Assembly: GCA_028282805.1 (NCBI GenBank)
Contig: JANQHD010000026.1
Location: 1-40,439 of the forward strand
Direction of reading: 5' to 3'
DNA length: 40,439 nt
Origin: Phycisphaeraceae bacterium
GTDB lineage: Bacteria; Planctomycetota; Phycisphaerae; Phycisphaerales; Zrk34
The translations under genes were made by a program, and so were the position numbers. Shown here one piece after another: positions 7,731 through 16,356 of this stretch; the stretch's first letter is position 1, and the number at the start of each line of letters is the position of its first letter. The notes under the pieces are model-generated. The model was not told where the DNA came from and searched no databases. It saw nothing but the letters and a program-made list of their open reading frames with translations.

Positions 7731-8636
7731 ATGCGCCAGAAGTACAACGAGCTAAACCGTGACCTGATCGTCAACATCAACGGCGAGCTGGCCCACCGCG
7801 ACAAAGCGGGCGTCAGCCCGTTCGACTCGGCCGTGCAGAACGGCGACGCGGTGTGGGAGGGGTTGCGGCTGTATGAGGGCCGTGTTTTCAAGCTGCGCGA
7901 ACACCTCGACCGGCTGCGCAAGTCGGCCGAGCTGTTGCAGTACGAGGGCCTGCCCGACGACGACTACATCGTCGAGCAGCTGACGCGCACGCTCGAAGCC
8001 AACGGCATGTACGACGGGGTGCACGTGCGGCTGACGGTGTCGCGCGGGCTTAAATATACCTCGGGGCTCGACCCGCGCGTGAACCTGGGGCGGTGTTCGC
8101 TGTTCGTGTTAGCCGAGCACAAGCCACCGGTTTATGACAAGACCGGCATCACGCTGATCACCGCCCAGCACCGCCGGCCCCCGGCCAACGTGCTCAACCA
8201 GGTGATCCACTCGTGCAACCAGTTGACGAGCATACTGGCCAAGCTCGAGGCGAACGCCGCGGGCGCCGACGATGCGCTGTTGTTGGATTTGAACGGCAAC
8301 CTCGCCGAGACGAACGCGACGCACGTGTTCATCGCCAAGGCGGGCAAGCTGCTGACGTCGACGACCGACGCGTGCCCCACGGGCATCACGCGGGCGACGC
8401 TGCTGGGCTTGTGCCAACAACACGGCATCGACCACGCGGTGCGCGACATCCCTCACGCGGAGCTTTTCGAGGCCGAGGAGATGTTCGTCACCGGCACGAT
8501 GGGCGAGCTGGTGCCGGTGGTGGAGTTGGATGGGCACGCGTACGCCATCGGGCCGATGTACGAACGGCTGAGCGAGCTGTTCGCGGCAGAAGTCGCCCGG
8601 TGCGACGACCCGCCGTTGGTTAGCCAACCGCGGTGA
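7731..8636 (+). CDS. Class IV aminotransferase-like protein lacking the PLP lysine
   Basis: A 301-aa protein with the full fold of class IV PLP enzymes (branched-chain and D-amino-acid aminotransferases): VWEGLRLYEGRVFKLREHLD near the N-terminus, VSRGLKYTSG, NLAETNATHVFIAK, PTGITRATLLGL and VTGTMGELVPV. The position of the Schiff-base lysine, normally I-K-S-x-N, reads IHSCNQL with His160. No lysine lies next to it, so ordinary transamination is doubtful. ATG at 7731 is 7 bases after the stop of the sulfotransferase-like gene, so the two are translationally coupled and probably work together. An automatic label of branched-chain aminotransferase would be misleading here. Confidence 0.8.
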   Translation: MRQKYNELNRDLIVNINGELAHRDKAGVSPFDSAVQNGDAVWEGLRLYEGRVFKLREHLDRLRKSAELLQYEGLPDDDYIVEQLTRTLEANGMYDGVHVRLTVSRGLKYTSGLDPRVNLGRCSLFVLAEHKPPVYDKTGITLITAQHRRPPANVLNQVIHSCNQLTSILAKLEANAAGADDALLLDLNGNLAETNATHVFIAKAGKLLTSTTDACPTGITRATLLGLCQQHGIDHAVRDIPHAELFEAEEMFVTGTMGELVPVVELDGHAYAIGPMYERLSELFAAEVARCDDPPLVSQPR

Positions 8637-8648
8637 CCCGCGGGCCCG

Positions 8649-8668
8649 ACCGGTCGGCCGGTTCTTTT
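8649..8668 (+). terminator. Terminator of the sulfotransferase/aminotransferase pair
   Basis: ACCGG (8649-8653), loop TCGG, CCGGT (8658-8662), then TCTTTT. It lies 12 bases after the aminotransferase-like stop codon. The stem is short but GC-rich. Confidence 0.5.
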
Positions 8669-8695
8669 GATATCTGTACTTAAATGGCTTAGATT
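8667..8695 (+). promoter_or_regulatory. Probable promoter of the autotransporter gene
   Basis: TTGATA (8667-8672), a 17-base spacer and TAGATT (8690-8695) lie in a locally AT-rich stretch. The predicted transcription start, near 8702, is about 68 bases before the ATG at 8770. It overlaps the T-tract of the preceding terminator. Confidence 0.45.
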
Positions 8696-8769
8696 GCCGA
8701 TCTGAAGCGGTAGCTCTCAGGGGGATGTCGCGGTCAGCTTACTCAAAATCCGAGGGTAGGAATCGAAAC

Positions 8770-11349
8770 ATGATGGACACGGCAACGCAGCGTAGGACCA
8801 CGGTCGCCGGCGGCGTTATCGCGGCGCTGTGGGTCGCACTCACCAGCTCGAACGCCTATGGGCAGTCCGTCGGCTGGGACGGTGAAGGCGCAGACAACAA
8901 CTGGAGCACCGCGGCCAACTGGGTCTTTGACACGCCCCCCGGCAACCCGGCCACGCCCGGCGCGGACTCGATCATCGGGTTTCTCGGCTCGGCCCGCTTG
9001 ACCCCCAACGTCGACCAGGCGTGGTCGGGCATCACCGAGGTCCGCTTCGACAGCAGCGCCGACCCCTTCGTGCTCGGGGGGATGTCGATCAGCTTTCTCA
9101 ACAACGCCTCGATCGTCAACAACAGCACGAACCTGCAGACCTTCGACAACGACCTGATCGCCAACGGCACGACGCTCTTCCTCACCGCCACGGCCGGCGA
9201 CCTGCTGTTCAACGGCGGGTTCGACCTCAGCGACGCGGCGGGCTCGGCCGACGGCGTGGACCTGGTGGTCAACGCCAGCAACGACACCGACATCGCCGGG
9301 GTGATCAGCGGCGCCGACGGGCGGGTGTTCAACACCGGCAACGGCACCCTCACGCTCGGTGGCGCCAACACCTACACCGGCGCCACGATCGCCAGCAACG
9401 GCACCATCATCATCAACGGCGGGGTCGCGGGGGACGTGCAGAGCCTCAACTCGGCCACGGTGGAGATCAACGCCGGCGTCGGCGGCGACCTGAGCGTGGA
9501 CGGGGCGAGCAACACGGTGATCAAGAACGGCGGCACCGTCGTCTCCGACGTGAGCGTCAACCGCGGCACGCTCACGGTGGAAGTCGGCGGCAGCATCAAC
9601 GGCACCACCGGCGTCAACGGCACCATGGTGCTGGACGGCGACACCCTGGGCGACGTCAACGTGCAGGCGACCACGGTGTTCACGCGCCTGTCCGGCACCG
9701 GCACCGTGGGCGGCAACCTGACCGTCACCAACTTCGGCAGCACGGTCGCGCCCGGCAACGGCATCGGGACGATGGACGTCGGCGGGGACTACACGCAGAA
9801 CGTGAACGCGGAACTCGAGATCGAGATCAACCAAAACACGAACAGCGCCGACCTGCTGAACGTGACGGGCAGCGCCACGCTCGCCGCGAACAGCCGGGTC
9901 ACGATCATCCAGGACGACTCGGACACCATCGCGGATGGCAAACAGTTCACCATCGTCCAGACGGGCTCGGGCGTCATCGACGAGGGCGCGACGACCTTTT
10001 TCAGTTCGGCCTCCAACCCCTTGATCGGCTTCGCGCTGCAGGTCGTGGGCAACAACCTGCTCATCACGGCCGAGCGGGGCGGCAACTTCTTCGAGGGCAA
10101 CGCGGGCGGCGCGAACAACCTCGCGATCGGCAAGGGCCTCGACACGCTCAACGCGACCAACCCCACGGGCGACCCGGACACGCTGCTCAACACGCTCGCG
10201 GGGCTGATCGACCCGATGGACCCGACCGACACCGCGGCGCTGAACTCGGCCATCAGCCAGCTGAGCCCGCAGACCTACAACGTGCCGGCGGAGACGAACA
10301 TCGAGATCGCGCGGTCGAGCAACCAGCGGACGGGCGACTACCTGGCGGCGCGGCGGCGCGGCATCCCCACGCGCCACACGCTGACCCGATCCGGGCCGAT
10401 GGGGCCCATGCTCGCCAGCGCCGCGCCCGACCCGCAGCTGCTGGCCTACGCGATGAACGCCCCGGCGCGACCGCCCTACCAGGGCTACCGCTCGCTCGAA
10501 GACGGGCCCGGCGCCCCCGGCCGCTGGGGCGGCTTCGCCCAGGGCTTCGGCCTGTTCGAGGAAAAAGACACGCAGTCCGGCCTGACCGGCTTCGACGCCG
10601 ACGCCTACGGCGTGCAGGTCGGGTTGGATTACGCGCCGTTCCGCAACGTGATCGTCGGCCTGAGCTTCTCGTACATCAACACCGACGTGGACCTCAACGA
10701 CGGGCGGGGCGACAGCGACATCGACACCTACCGCGTGGGCCCGTACCTGTCGTACGAAGCGCACCCCTGGCACTTCGCCTACGCGCTGACGTTCGGCGTG
10801 CACGAGGCGGACAACACCCGCGTCATGCCCGCGATCCCGGCCACCGCGACCAGCGACACCGACTCGTGGGACGTGGCGTTCTACGCCGAGGGCGGCGTCG
10901 ACTTCCAGGTCGGCGAACACACCTACGTGACGCCGATGGGCTCGCTCCAGTTCCTGCACTTCGAGCAGGACGACTTCGTCGAGTCCGGCGGCGGCGGCGC
11001 GGCGCTGTCGGTCGACTCGCGCGACACCAACTCGCTGCGCACCCGGCTGGGCGCCGGCGTCACCCACACGATCAAGAACGCCAGGTCCGACGTGGTGCTC
11101 GAGGGGTACTTCGGGTGGGAGCACGAGTACATGGCCGACGACGGCGACGAGATGGTCGCGCGCTTCACCGCGGGCGGCAGCCCGTTCGCGATCAACGTCG
11201 GCAGCGCCAACGAGGACTCGCTGTTCATCGGCGGCGGCGTCAGCGTGCTGATGGACGAGAACGTCTCGCTGTACATGCTCTACGACGGCAACTTCTTTTC
11301 CGACGGCGAGACGCACGCGATCGGCGGCGGCGTGACGCTGCGGTTCTGA
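8770..11349 (+). CDS. Autotransporter with outer-membrane beta-barrel domain
   Basis: An 859-aa type V secretion protein. ATG at 8770 is preferred; the upstream in-frame ATG at 8725 has its purine run directly against it. A signal peptide (GGVIAALWVALTSSNAYG) leads into a passenger rich in Gly, Asn and Thr with beta-helix character. This includes the autotransporter-associated strand repeat GTLTLGGANTYTGAT near residue 190 and repeated GGDVQ/GGDLS/GTVGGNLTV turns. From about residue 587 the chain changes to a 270-aa barrel of alternating strands (GFAQGFGLFEEKD onward) ending HAIGGGVTLRF, with the terminal Phe used for barrel assembly. It is therefore an outer-membrane surface protein. No protease or lipase motif is seen in the passenger, so adhesion is a guess. 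Confidence 0.88.
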   Translation: MMDTATQRRTTVAGGVIAALWVALTSSNAYGQSVGWDGEGADNNWSTAANWVFDTPPGNPATPGADSIIGFLGSARLTPNVDQAWSGITEVRFDSSADPFVLGGMSISFLNNASIVNNSTNLQTFDNDLIANGTTLFLTATAGDLLFNGGFDLSDAAGSADGVDLVVNASNDTDIAGVISGADGRVFNTGNGTLTLGGANTYTGATIASNGTIIINGGVAGDVQSLNSATVEINAGVGGDLSVDGASNTVIKNGGTVVSDVSVNRGTLTVEVGGSINGTTGVNGTMVLDGDTLGDVNVQATTVFTRLSGTGTVGGNLTVTNFGSTVAPGNGIGTMDVGGDYTQNVNAELEIEINQNTNSADLLNVTGSATLAANSRVTIIQDDSDTIADGKQFTIVQTGSGVIDEGATTFFSSASNPLIGFALQVVGNNLLITAERGGNFFEGNAGGANNLAIGKGLDTLNATNPTGDPDTLLNTLAGLIDPMDPTDTAALNSAISQLSPQTYNVPAETNIEIARSSNQRTGDYLAARRRGIPTRHTLTRSGPMGPMLASAAPDPQLLAYAMNAPARPPYQGYRSLEDGPGAPGRWGGFAQGFGLFEEKDTQSGLTGFDADAYGVQVGLDYAPFRNVIVGLSFSYINTDVDLNDGRGDSDIDTYRVGPYLSYEAHPWHFAYALTFGVHEADNTRVMPAIPATATSDTDSWDVAFYAEGGVDFQVGEHTYVTPMGSLQFLHFEQDDFVESGGGGAALSVDSRDTNSLRTRLGAGVTHTIKNARSDVVLEGYFGWEHEYMADDGDEMVARFTAGGSPFAINVGSANEDSLFIGGGVSVLMDENVSLYMLYDGNFFSDGETHAIGGGVTLRF

Positions 11350-11380
11350 CACACACGCTCGGTTTGCCAAGACCCGACGT

Positions 11381-11440
11381 TTAGCCCGGTCGCTTGCGAC
11401 CGGGAGGCCGTCGGCGCGCCGGCCGCGGGCGGCCGGGCTT
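11381..11440. repeat. GC-rich compound palindrome between convergent genes
   Basis: CCCGGTCGC (11385-11393) and GCGACCGGG (11396-11404) form a perfect 9-bp stem. An outer pair, AGCCCGG (11383-11389) with CCGGGCT (11433-11439), could enclose it and the GC-rich palindromic stretch beyond. It lies between the 3' ends of the autotransporter and the ion channel genes. It probably helps to end transcription in both directions, although there is no T-run. Confidence 0.5.
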
Positions 11441-11458
11441 AACGCGCGGCGGGCGGGG

Positions 11459-12172
11459 TTACGCGTCGTCGGAGAACTGGTTGATCAGGTGCAGGCCGAC
11501 GAGGCGGGCGACGACGATGGCGATGAACAGCTGACCGACCACGGCCTGCATGGCCGAGACCATGCGCGCCGGGCCGGTGGCGGGGGTGATGTCGCCGTAG
11601 CCGAGCGTGGTGAGCGTGACCAGCGAGTAGTACATCGGGGTGGCGGCGAAGCCGTCGCGGCCCTGGAAGATGCTGAAGCCGGTCGCGTCGCCGTCGGGCA
11701 GGTTGAAGGCCCGCGGGTCGGCGTAGGCGATGAGGGTGTAGGCCATGGCCCACGCGATCGCCATCATCAGGTACGTGCTGACCGCGGAGAAGAGGGTGTT
11801 CTGTGTGACCCGGGGGGTGTGGAAGAAGAAGATCGTGGCGAAGGCGATGACGTAGGCGAGGAAGCCGATGCCCACCACGTACTGCGTGACGGCGACCGCG
11901 GGGTGGGCGAGCCACATCTCCAGCAGGTAGAACGCCGTGAACAGGCTAAACAGCGCGGCGCAGGTGAAGCGGACGGCGCGTTTGTCGCTGACGGCGAAGA
12001 CGGCGACGAGGCTGGCGATGCCGAACAGCATCAGCGAGATCAGCTCGCCCAGCGCGTGGCGTCCGACGCCGTCGGGCAGGGCCTGGTGGAAGCCGAGCGA
12101 GACGATGTAGACGAACTGCATCGCGGTGAGCACGCCGAAGCGATGGGTTGTCCACCAGTGCCGCTGGGCCAT
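11459..12172 (-). CDS. Potassium-type ion channel family protein
   Basis: A 237-aa inner-membrane protein. The C-terminal part has the two-helix ion channel fold (PF07885 type) with the selectivity filter LTTLGYGDITPA, between a pore-helix segment (MYYSLVTL) and a last membrane helix (AVVGQLFIAIVVARLVGL). Upstream are about four more hydrophobic segments, so the subunit may have six helices, but no charged S4-type voltage sensor is visible. Such channels form tetramers that pass potassium. Start ATG at 12172 gives MAQRHWW; longer frames upstream lack coding character. There is no cytoplasmic RCK domain in the gene. It is divergent from the glycosyltransferase gene. Confidence 0.85.
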   Translation of the reverse strand: MAQRHWWTTHRFGVLTAMQFVYIVSLGFHQALPDGVGRHALGELISLMLFGIASLVAVFAVSDKRAVRFTCAALFSLFTAFYLLEMWLAHPAVAVTQYVVGIGFLAYVIAFATIFFFHTPRVTQNTLFSAVSTYLMMAIAWAMAYTLIAYADPRAFNLPDGDATGFSIFQGRDGFAATPMYYSLVTLTTLGYGDITPATGPARMVSAMQAVVGQLFIAIVVARLVGLHLINQFSDDA

Positions 12173-12332
12173 GGGCGTTGGGTGTCCTGCGGGGCGTTGA
12201 AAACGCGTTAAGCGTCGCGGGGGGACCATGATACCGCGATCGGTTAAGAAATCCGAACAAACCGCACGGTTTCGGGTAAAATGCCCCAGCAGGGTTCGGG
12301 GGCGCACGAGGTGGCGCACATCTGGAGATCGC

Positions 12333-14696
12333 ATGAGCCTGGTTCGATCTGACGTTTCGAGGATACGCTCGCTGGCGCTGCTGGGGTCGTACGTGCCGCG
12401 TAAGTGCGGCATCGCGACGTTCACGCACGACCTGCGCAACGCGCTGGCCTCGCAGGTCGGCGCGGAGCACACGTCGGTGCTGGCGATGGACGACCAGCCC
12501 GAGTCGTACCCGTACGGGCCGGACGTGCGGTTCCAGATCCGCGCCCAGGAGCTGCGCGACTACCGCACCGCGGCGGACGTGCTGAACATCAACCAGATCG
12601 ACCTGACCGTCGTGCAGCACGAGTACGGCATCTACGGCGGGCAAGACGGGGCGTACGTGCTGGACCTGATGCGTCGGTTGCGGATGCCGATCATCACCAC
12701 GCTGCACACGGTGCTGACCGAGCCGAACCGCGGCCAGCGGCGGGTGATGCTGGAGCTGTCGCGGCTGAGCGACCGGCTGGTGGTGATGTCGCACCTGGCG
12801 TACGACATCCTGCACAAGACGTACGGCATCCCGCACGAGAAGATCGCGCTGATCCCGCACGGGATCCACGACGTGCCGTTCACGGATTCGAGCTTCTACA
12901 AGGACCAGTTCGGCTTCGAGGGCCGGAAGGTGCTGCTGACGTTCGGGCTGCTGTCGCCGGGCAAGGGCATCGAGTACGCGATCCGCGCGATGCCGAAGAT
13001 CGTGGCGCGCCACCCGGACGTGGTGTACGTGGTGCTGGGGGCGACGCACCCGCACATCCTGCGCCACGAGGGCGACGCGTACCGCCACTCGCTCGAACGG
13101 CTGGTGGACAAGCTGGGCGTGCGCGAGCACGTGGAGTTCCACAACCGCTTCGCGGAGCTGGACGAGCTGGTGCGCTACATCGGCGCCGCCGACCTGTACA
13201 TCACGCCCTACCTCAACGAGGCGCAGATCACCTCGGGCACGCTGGCCTACAGCGTGGGCGCGGGCAAGGCGGTGGTGAGCACGCCCTACTGGCACGCGAC
13301 GGAGCTGCTGGACGAGGGGCGCGGGCGGCTGGTGCCGTTCCACGACTCGGACGCGATCGCCGAGGCGGTCAACGCGCTGATCGGCGAAGAGGTCGAGTGC
13401 GCCGCGATGCGCAAGCGCGCTTACCTGCACTGCCGGCCGATGGTGTGGGAGGAAGTGGCCAAGTCGTACCTTCAGACGGCCAACGAGATCAACCGGGAGC
13501 GGGCGAGCAAGCCGCGCGTCGACAAGCACCCGGCGGTGGGCCCGGAAGACCCCGAGACGCTGCCGGGCATCAAGCTCGGCCAGCTCGAGACGCTCACCGA
13601 CCAGACGGGCCTGTTGCAGCACGCGATCTACTCGGTGCCGGACCGCAGCCACGGCTACGCGACCGACGACAACGCCCGGGCGCTGATCGCGCTGGCGAAG
13701 TACCAGGCGATGCGCCACGACGCGACGGTCACGCCGTTGGTCATGCGGTACCTGGCGTTCTTGTACGACGCGTTCGACCGCGAGGCGCACCGCTTCCGCG
13801 CGTTCATGAGCTACGACCGCCAGTGGCAGCCGCAGGGCAACGAGGACACGCACGGCCGGGCGCTGTGGGCGCTGGGGCAGGTCACCGCGTCGACCGAGAG
13901 CGACGGCGTGCTCGGGTTCGCCACGCGCCTGTTCGGCGATGCGCTGGGCGCGGCGGAGTCGTTCCAGTCGCCGCGGGCGATCGCGCACGCGCTGGTCGGC
14001 ATCCACGCCTACCTCTCGCGCTTCGGCGGCGACACCCACGCGCGGCGCATCCGCAAGGAGCTGGCCGACCGGCTGTACGACCGCTTCCACCTCAACGCCA
14101 AGGCGGACTGGCCTTGGCACGAGCCGGCGCTGAGCCACGAGGCGGCCCGCATGCCCCACGCGCTGATCCTCGCCGGCCAGTGGCTGCCCGACGGCCGGCT
14201 CGCCGAGCAGGGGTTGCGCACGCTCCAGTGGCTGGTCGACATGCAGCTGGGCGACGACGGCACGGTGAGCCTGCTGGGCAACGCCGGCTGGCTCGACTCG
14301 ATGGGCCACCGCGCCCACTTCGACCAGATGCCGACCGAGGCGATGCACCTGATCCTCGCGTGCACCGAGGCCTACCACTGCACCCGCGACCGGGCCTGGG
14401 CGCGGCGGGCGCGGCAACTGCTCAACTGGTTCGTCGGCGACAACGACACCCAGTCCGTGCTCTACGACAACAAGACCGGCGGCTGCCGCGACGCCCTGCA
14501 CGCCGACGGGCCCAACCTCAACCAGGGCGCCGCCGCGACGACCAGCTGGCTGGTGAGCCTCACCACCGTGCACGACCTGCTCACCGAGCTGGGGGTCTCC
14601 GACCAGGAAGAGGACGGCGCGGCGGCGGAGGTGGAGATCAAGGCCGCCACGGTGGGCGAAGAAACCGGCGAATCGACTAAGCCCGTGTCCACCTAA
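12333..14696 (+). CDS. GT4-family glycosyltransferase with extra C-terminal helical domain
   Basis: A 787-aa, probably cytoplasmic protein. ATG at 12333 follows GGAG (12324-12327); a possible -10 box TAAAAT is at 12277. Residues about 10-400 form a GT-B fold of family GT4: GSYVPRKCGIATFTHDL at the N-terminus, LLSPGKGIEYAIRAMP at the second domain, and the donor-site region EAQITSGTLAYSVGAGKAVV. From about residue 420 a second, alpha-helical domain begins (GYATDDNARALIALAKY, NEDTHGRALWALG, EPALSHEAARMPHALI). It looks like an (alpha/alpha) toroid of the glycoside hydrolase/lyase kind, though I cannot name its family. The next gene, 99 bases on, is a GH130 protein. Donor and acceptor sugars are not deducible; mannose is suggested only by GH130. 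Confidence 0.82.
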   Translation: MSLVRSDVSRIRSLALLGSYVPRKCGIATFTHDLRNALASQVGAEHTSVLAMDDQPESYPYGPDVRFQIRAQELRDYRTAADVLNINQIDLTVVQHEYGIYGGQDGAYVLDLMRRLRMPIITTLHTVLTEPNRGQRRVMLELSRLSDRLVVMSHLAYDILHKTYGIPHEKIALIPHGIHDVPFTDSSFYKDQFGFEGRKVLLTFGLLSPGKGIEYAIRAMPKIVARHPDVVYVVLGATHPHILRHEGDAYRHSLERLVDKLGVREHVEFHNRFAELDELVRYIGAADLYITPYLNEAQITSGTLAYSVGAGKAVVSTPYWHATELLDEGRGRLVPFHDSDAIAEAVNALIGEEVECAAMRKRAYLHCRPMVWEEVAKSYLQTANEINRERASKPRVDKHPAVGPEDPETLPGIKLGQLETLTDQTGLLQHAIYSVPDRSHGYATDDNARALIALAKYQAMRHDATVTPLVMRYLAFLYDAFDREAHRFRAFMSYDRQWQPQGNEDTHGRALWALGQVTASTESDGVLGFATRLFGDALGAAESFQSPRAIAHALVGIHAYLSRFGGDTHARRIRKELADRLYDRFHLNAKADWPWHEPALSHEAARMPHALILAGQWLPDGRLAEQGLRTLQWLVDMQLGDDGTVSLLGNAGWLDSMGHRAHFDQMPTEAMHLILACTEAYHCTRDRAWARRARQLLNWFVGDNDTQSVLYDNKTGGCRDALHADGPNLNQGAAATTSWLVSLTTVHDLLTELGVSDQEEDGAAAEVEIKAATVGEETGESTKPVST

Positions 14697-14795
14697 CGCC
14701 GAAATAATCTGACATGCCCCGCGTGAATGGATGGGCGCGACCCGCTGCGCCGATATGATGTGGCAAACGGCTTGTTTGCAGGAGGGACCCGAGCC

Positions 14796-16277
14796 TTGCC
14801 CCCTTACAAATCCGCGACAGACCGCCCGCCGCTGGAGATCGAACGCCTGCCGCTGCGGTTCGACAACGACGACGCCCGCGTGATCACCCGCCTGTTCACC
14901 CCCGGCGGCGAGATGCGCATCCGCAAGGTCATCAAGCGCATCACCAAGCTCGACGAGAGCGACGTCGACCGCCTGCTCGCCGACGTGATGCGCAGCTTCC
15001 GCAACCGCCACGCCGACCTCGAAAAATCCTTCGAGCACCACTACGAGGTCATCGTCCGCATGGTCGGCCGGCCCGTGGGCCTCAGCCAGAACCGCAAGCT
15101 GCTGATCGGCTCGTACTTCACGATGGAGTACTCGTTCGAGTCGGCGGCGCTGTTCAACCCGTCGATCGTGCCCCGCCCCGACCAGTGCGCCACCGACCCC
15201 CGCGCGGTGCGGTTCCTCATGTCGCTGCGGGCCACGGGCGAGGGGCACGTCTCGTCGCTGGCCTTCCGCACCGGCACCATCAAGGCCAACGGCGTGGTCG
15301 AGGTCGACCCGCCCAGCAAGATCTCCCGCACCGCCAAGGTCGCCCACGACCGCGTGTACTACCGCGAGATCTTCCGCAACAAGCTCTACCAGATGTCGGT
15401 CAACAACGAAGTGGTCGACACCATCCTCGGCGCCCTGGGCGAAGAGTTCACCATGGCCCAGCTCGAGAGCGCCGTCGGCGAGGCCCGCGCGATCGACGCC
15501 AACCTCGTGCAGGCGCAGGACACCGTCGACTCGATGTTCTGGCTCGCACGCTCCAACTACAAGCTCAAGCTCAACCCCGGCGGCGACCCGTCGGAGCTGG
15601 TCATCTTCCCGCAGTCCGAGAACGACGCGAAGGGCATCGAGGACCTGCGCCTCGTGCGCTTCGTCGACGAGGACGACTCGGTGCAGTACGTCGGCACCTA
15701 CACCGCGTACAACGGGTTCTCCGCCCTGCCGCAGCTGATGGAGACGCGCAACTTCAACAACCTGCGCATCCACACCCTCAACGGCAAGTGCGCCGTGAAC
15801 AAGGGCATGGCCCTGTTCCCCCGCAAGATCGACGGCCACTACGTCATGTGCTCACGCATCGACGGCGAGAACCTGTACGTCAGCTACTCCGACATGCTGC
15901 ACTTCTGGGAATCGGCCGAGCTGCTGGTCACGCCCAAGGCGCCGTGGGAGCTGATGCAGATCGGCAACTGCGGCTCGCCCATCGAGACGCCCGCCGGGTG
16001 GGTCATGCTCACCCACGGCGTGGGCCCCATGCGCCAATACTGCATCGGCGCGATGCTGCTGGACCTGCACGACCCGACCAAGGTCATCGGCCAATTGGAC
16101 AAGCCGCTGATCACGCCCAACGAGGCCGAGCGCGACGGGTACGTGCCCAACGTCGTGTACACCTGCGGGGCGATGGCGCACAACGGCCGGTTGATCATCC
16201 CTTACGCCGCCTCCGACCAGTTCACGAGCTTCGGTTCCGTCGAGATCGAGGCCCTGCTGGACTGGCTTTTGAACTGA
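14796..16277 (+). CDS. GH130 family glycoside phosphorylase-like protein
   Basis: A 493-aa protein. The C-terminal two thirds is a five-bladed GH130 propeller. It has the catalytic Asp motif GIEDLRL (Asp283) followed by VGTYTAYNG, the ALFPRKIDGHYVMCSRID blade, and LTHGVG with His407 at the usual phosphate-binding position. Known members break or make beta-mannosides using phosphate. The first 190 residues are an extension seen in longer GH130 proteins. I choose TTG at 14796 because GGAGGG (14781-14786) sits 9 bases upstream; ATG at 14727 would add 23 residues without a good ribosome site. It is cotranscribed with the GT4 gene, suggesting paired synthesis and phosphorolysis of one glycan. Substrate is inferred, not shown. 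Confidence 0.85.
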   Translation: MPPYKSATDRPPLEIERLPLRFDNDDARVITRLFTPGGEMRIRKVIKRITKLDESDVDRLLADVMRSFRNRHADLEKSFEHHYEVIVRMVGRPVGLSQNRKLLIGSYFTMEYSFESAALFNPSIVPRPDQCATDPRAVRFLMSLRATGEGHVSSLAFRTGTIKANGVVEVDPPSKISRTAKVAHDRVYYREIFRNKLYQMSVNNEVVDTILGALGEEFTMAQLESAVGEARAIDANLVQAQDTVDSMFWLARSNYKLKLNPGGDPSELVIFPQSENDAKGIEDLRLVRFVDEDDSVQYVGTYTAYNGFSALPQLMETRNFNNLRIHTLNGKCAVNKGMALFPRKIDGHYVMCSRIDGENLYVSYSDMLHFWESAELLVTPKAPWELMQIGNCGSPIETPAGWVMLTHGVGPMRQYCIGAMLLDLHDPTKVIGQLDKPLITPNEAERDGYVPNVVYTCGAMAHNGRLIIPYAASDQFTSFGSVEIEALLDWLLN

Positions 16278-16356
16278 CGCGTAACCACGGCCGAGCCGGG
16301 GGCATCGCACCCTTTGGTCAGGGTGAGCACGTGTCACTGCGCAAAAAGGGCCGGCG

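Noticed and set aside
8743-11370. An 875-codon minus-strand frame over the autotransporter
   Set aside because: Shadow of the autotransporter, without signal peptide or motifs.
11946-15839. A 1297-codon open frame on the minus strand
   Set aside because: It lies opposite the GT4 and GH130 genes, both with clear domains. It is rich in Val, Arg, His and Glu without motifs, as expected for an antisense shadow in GC-rich DNA.
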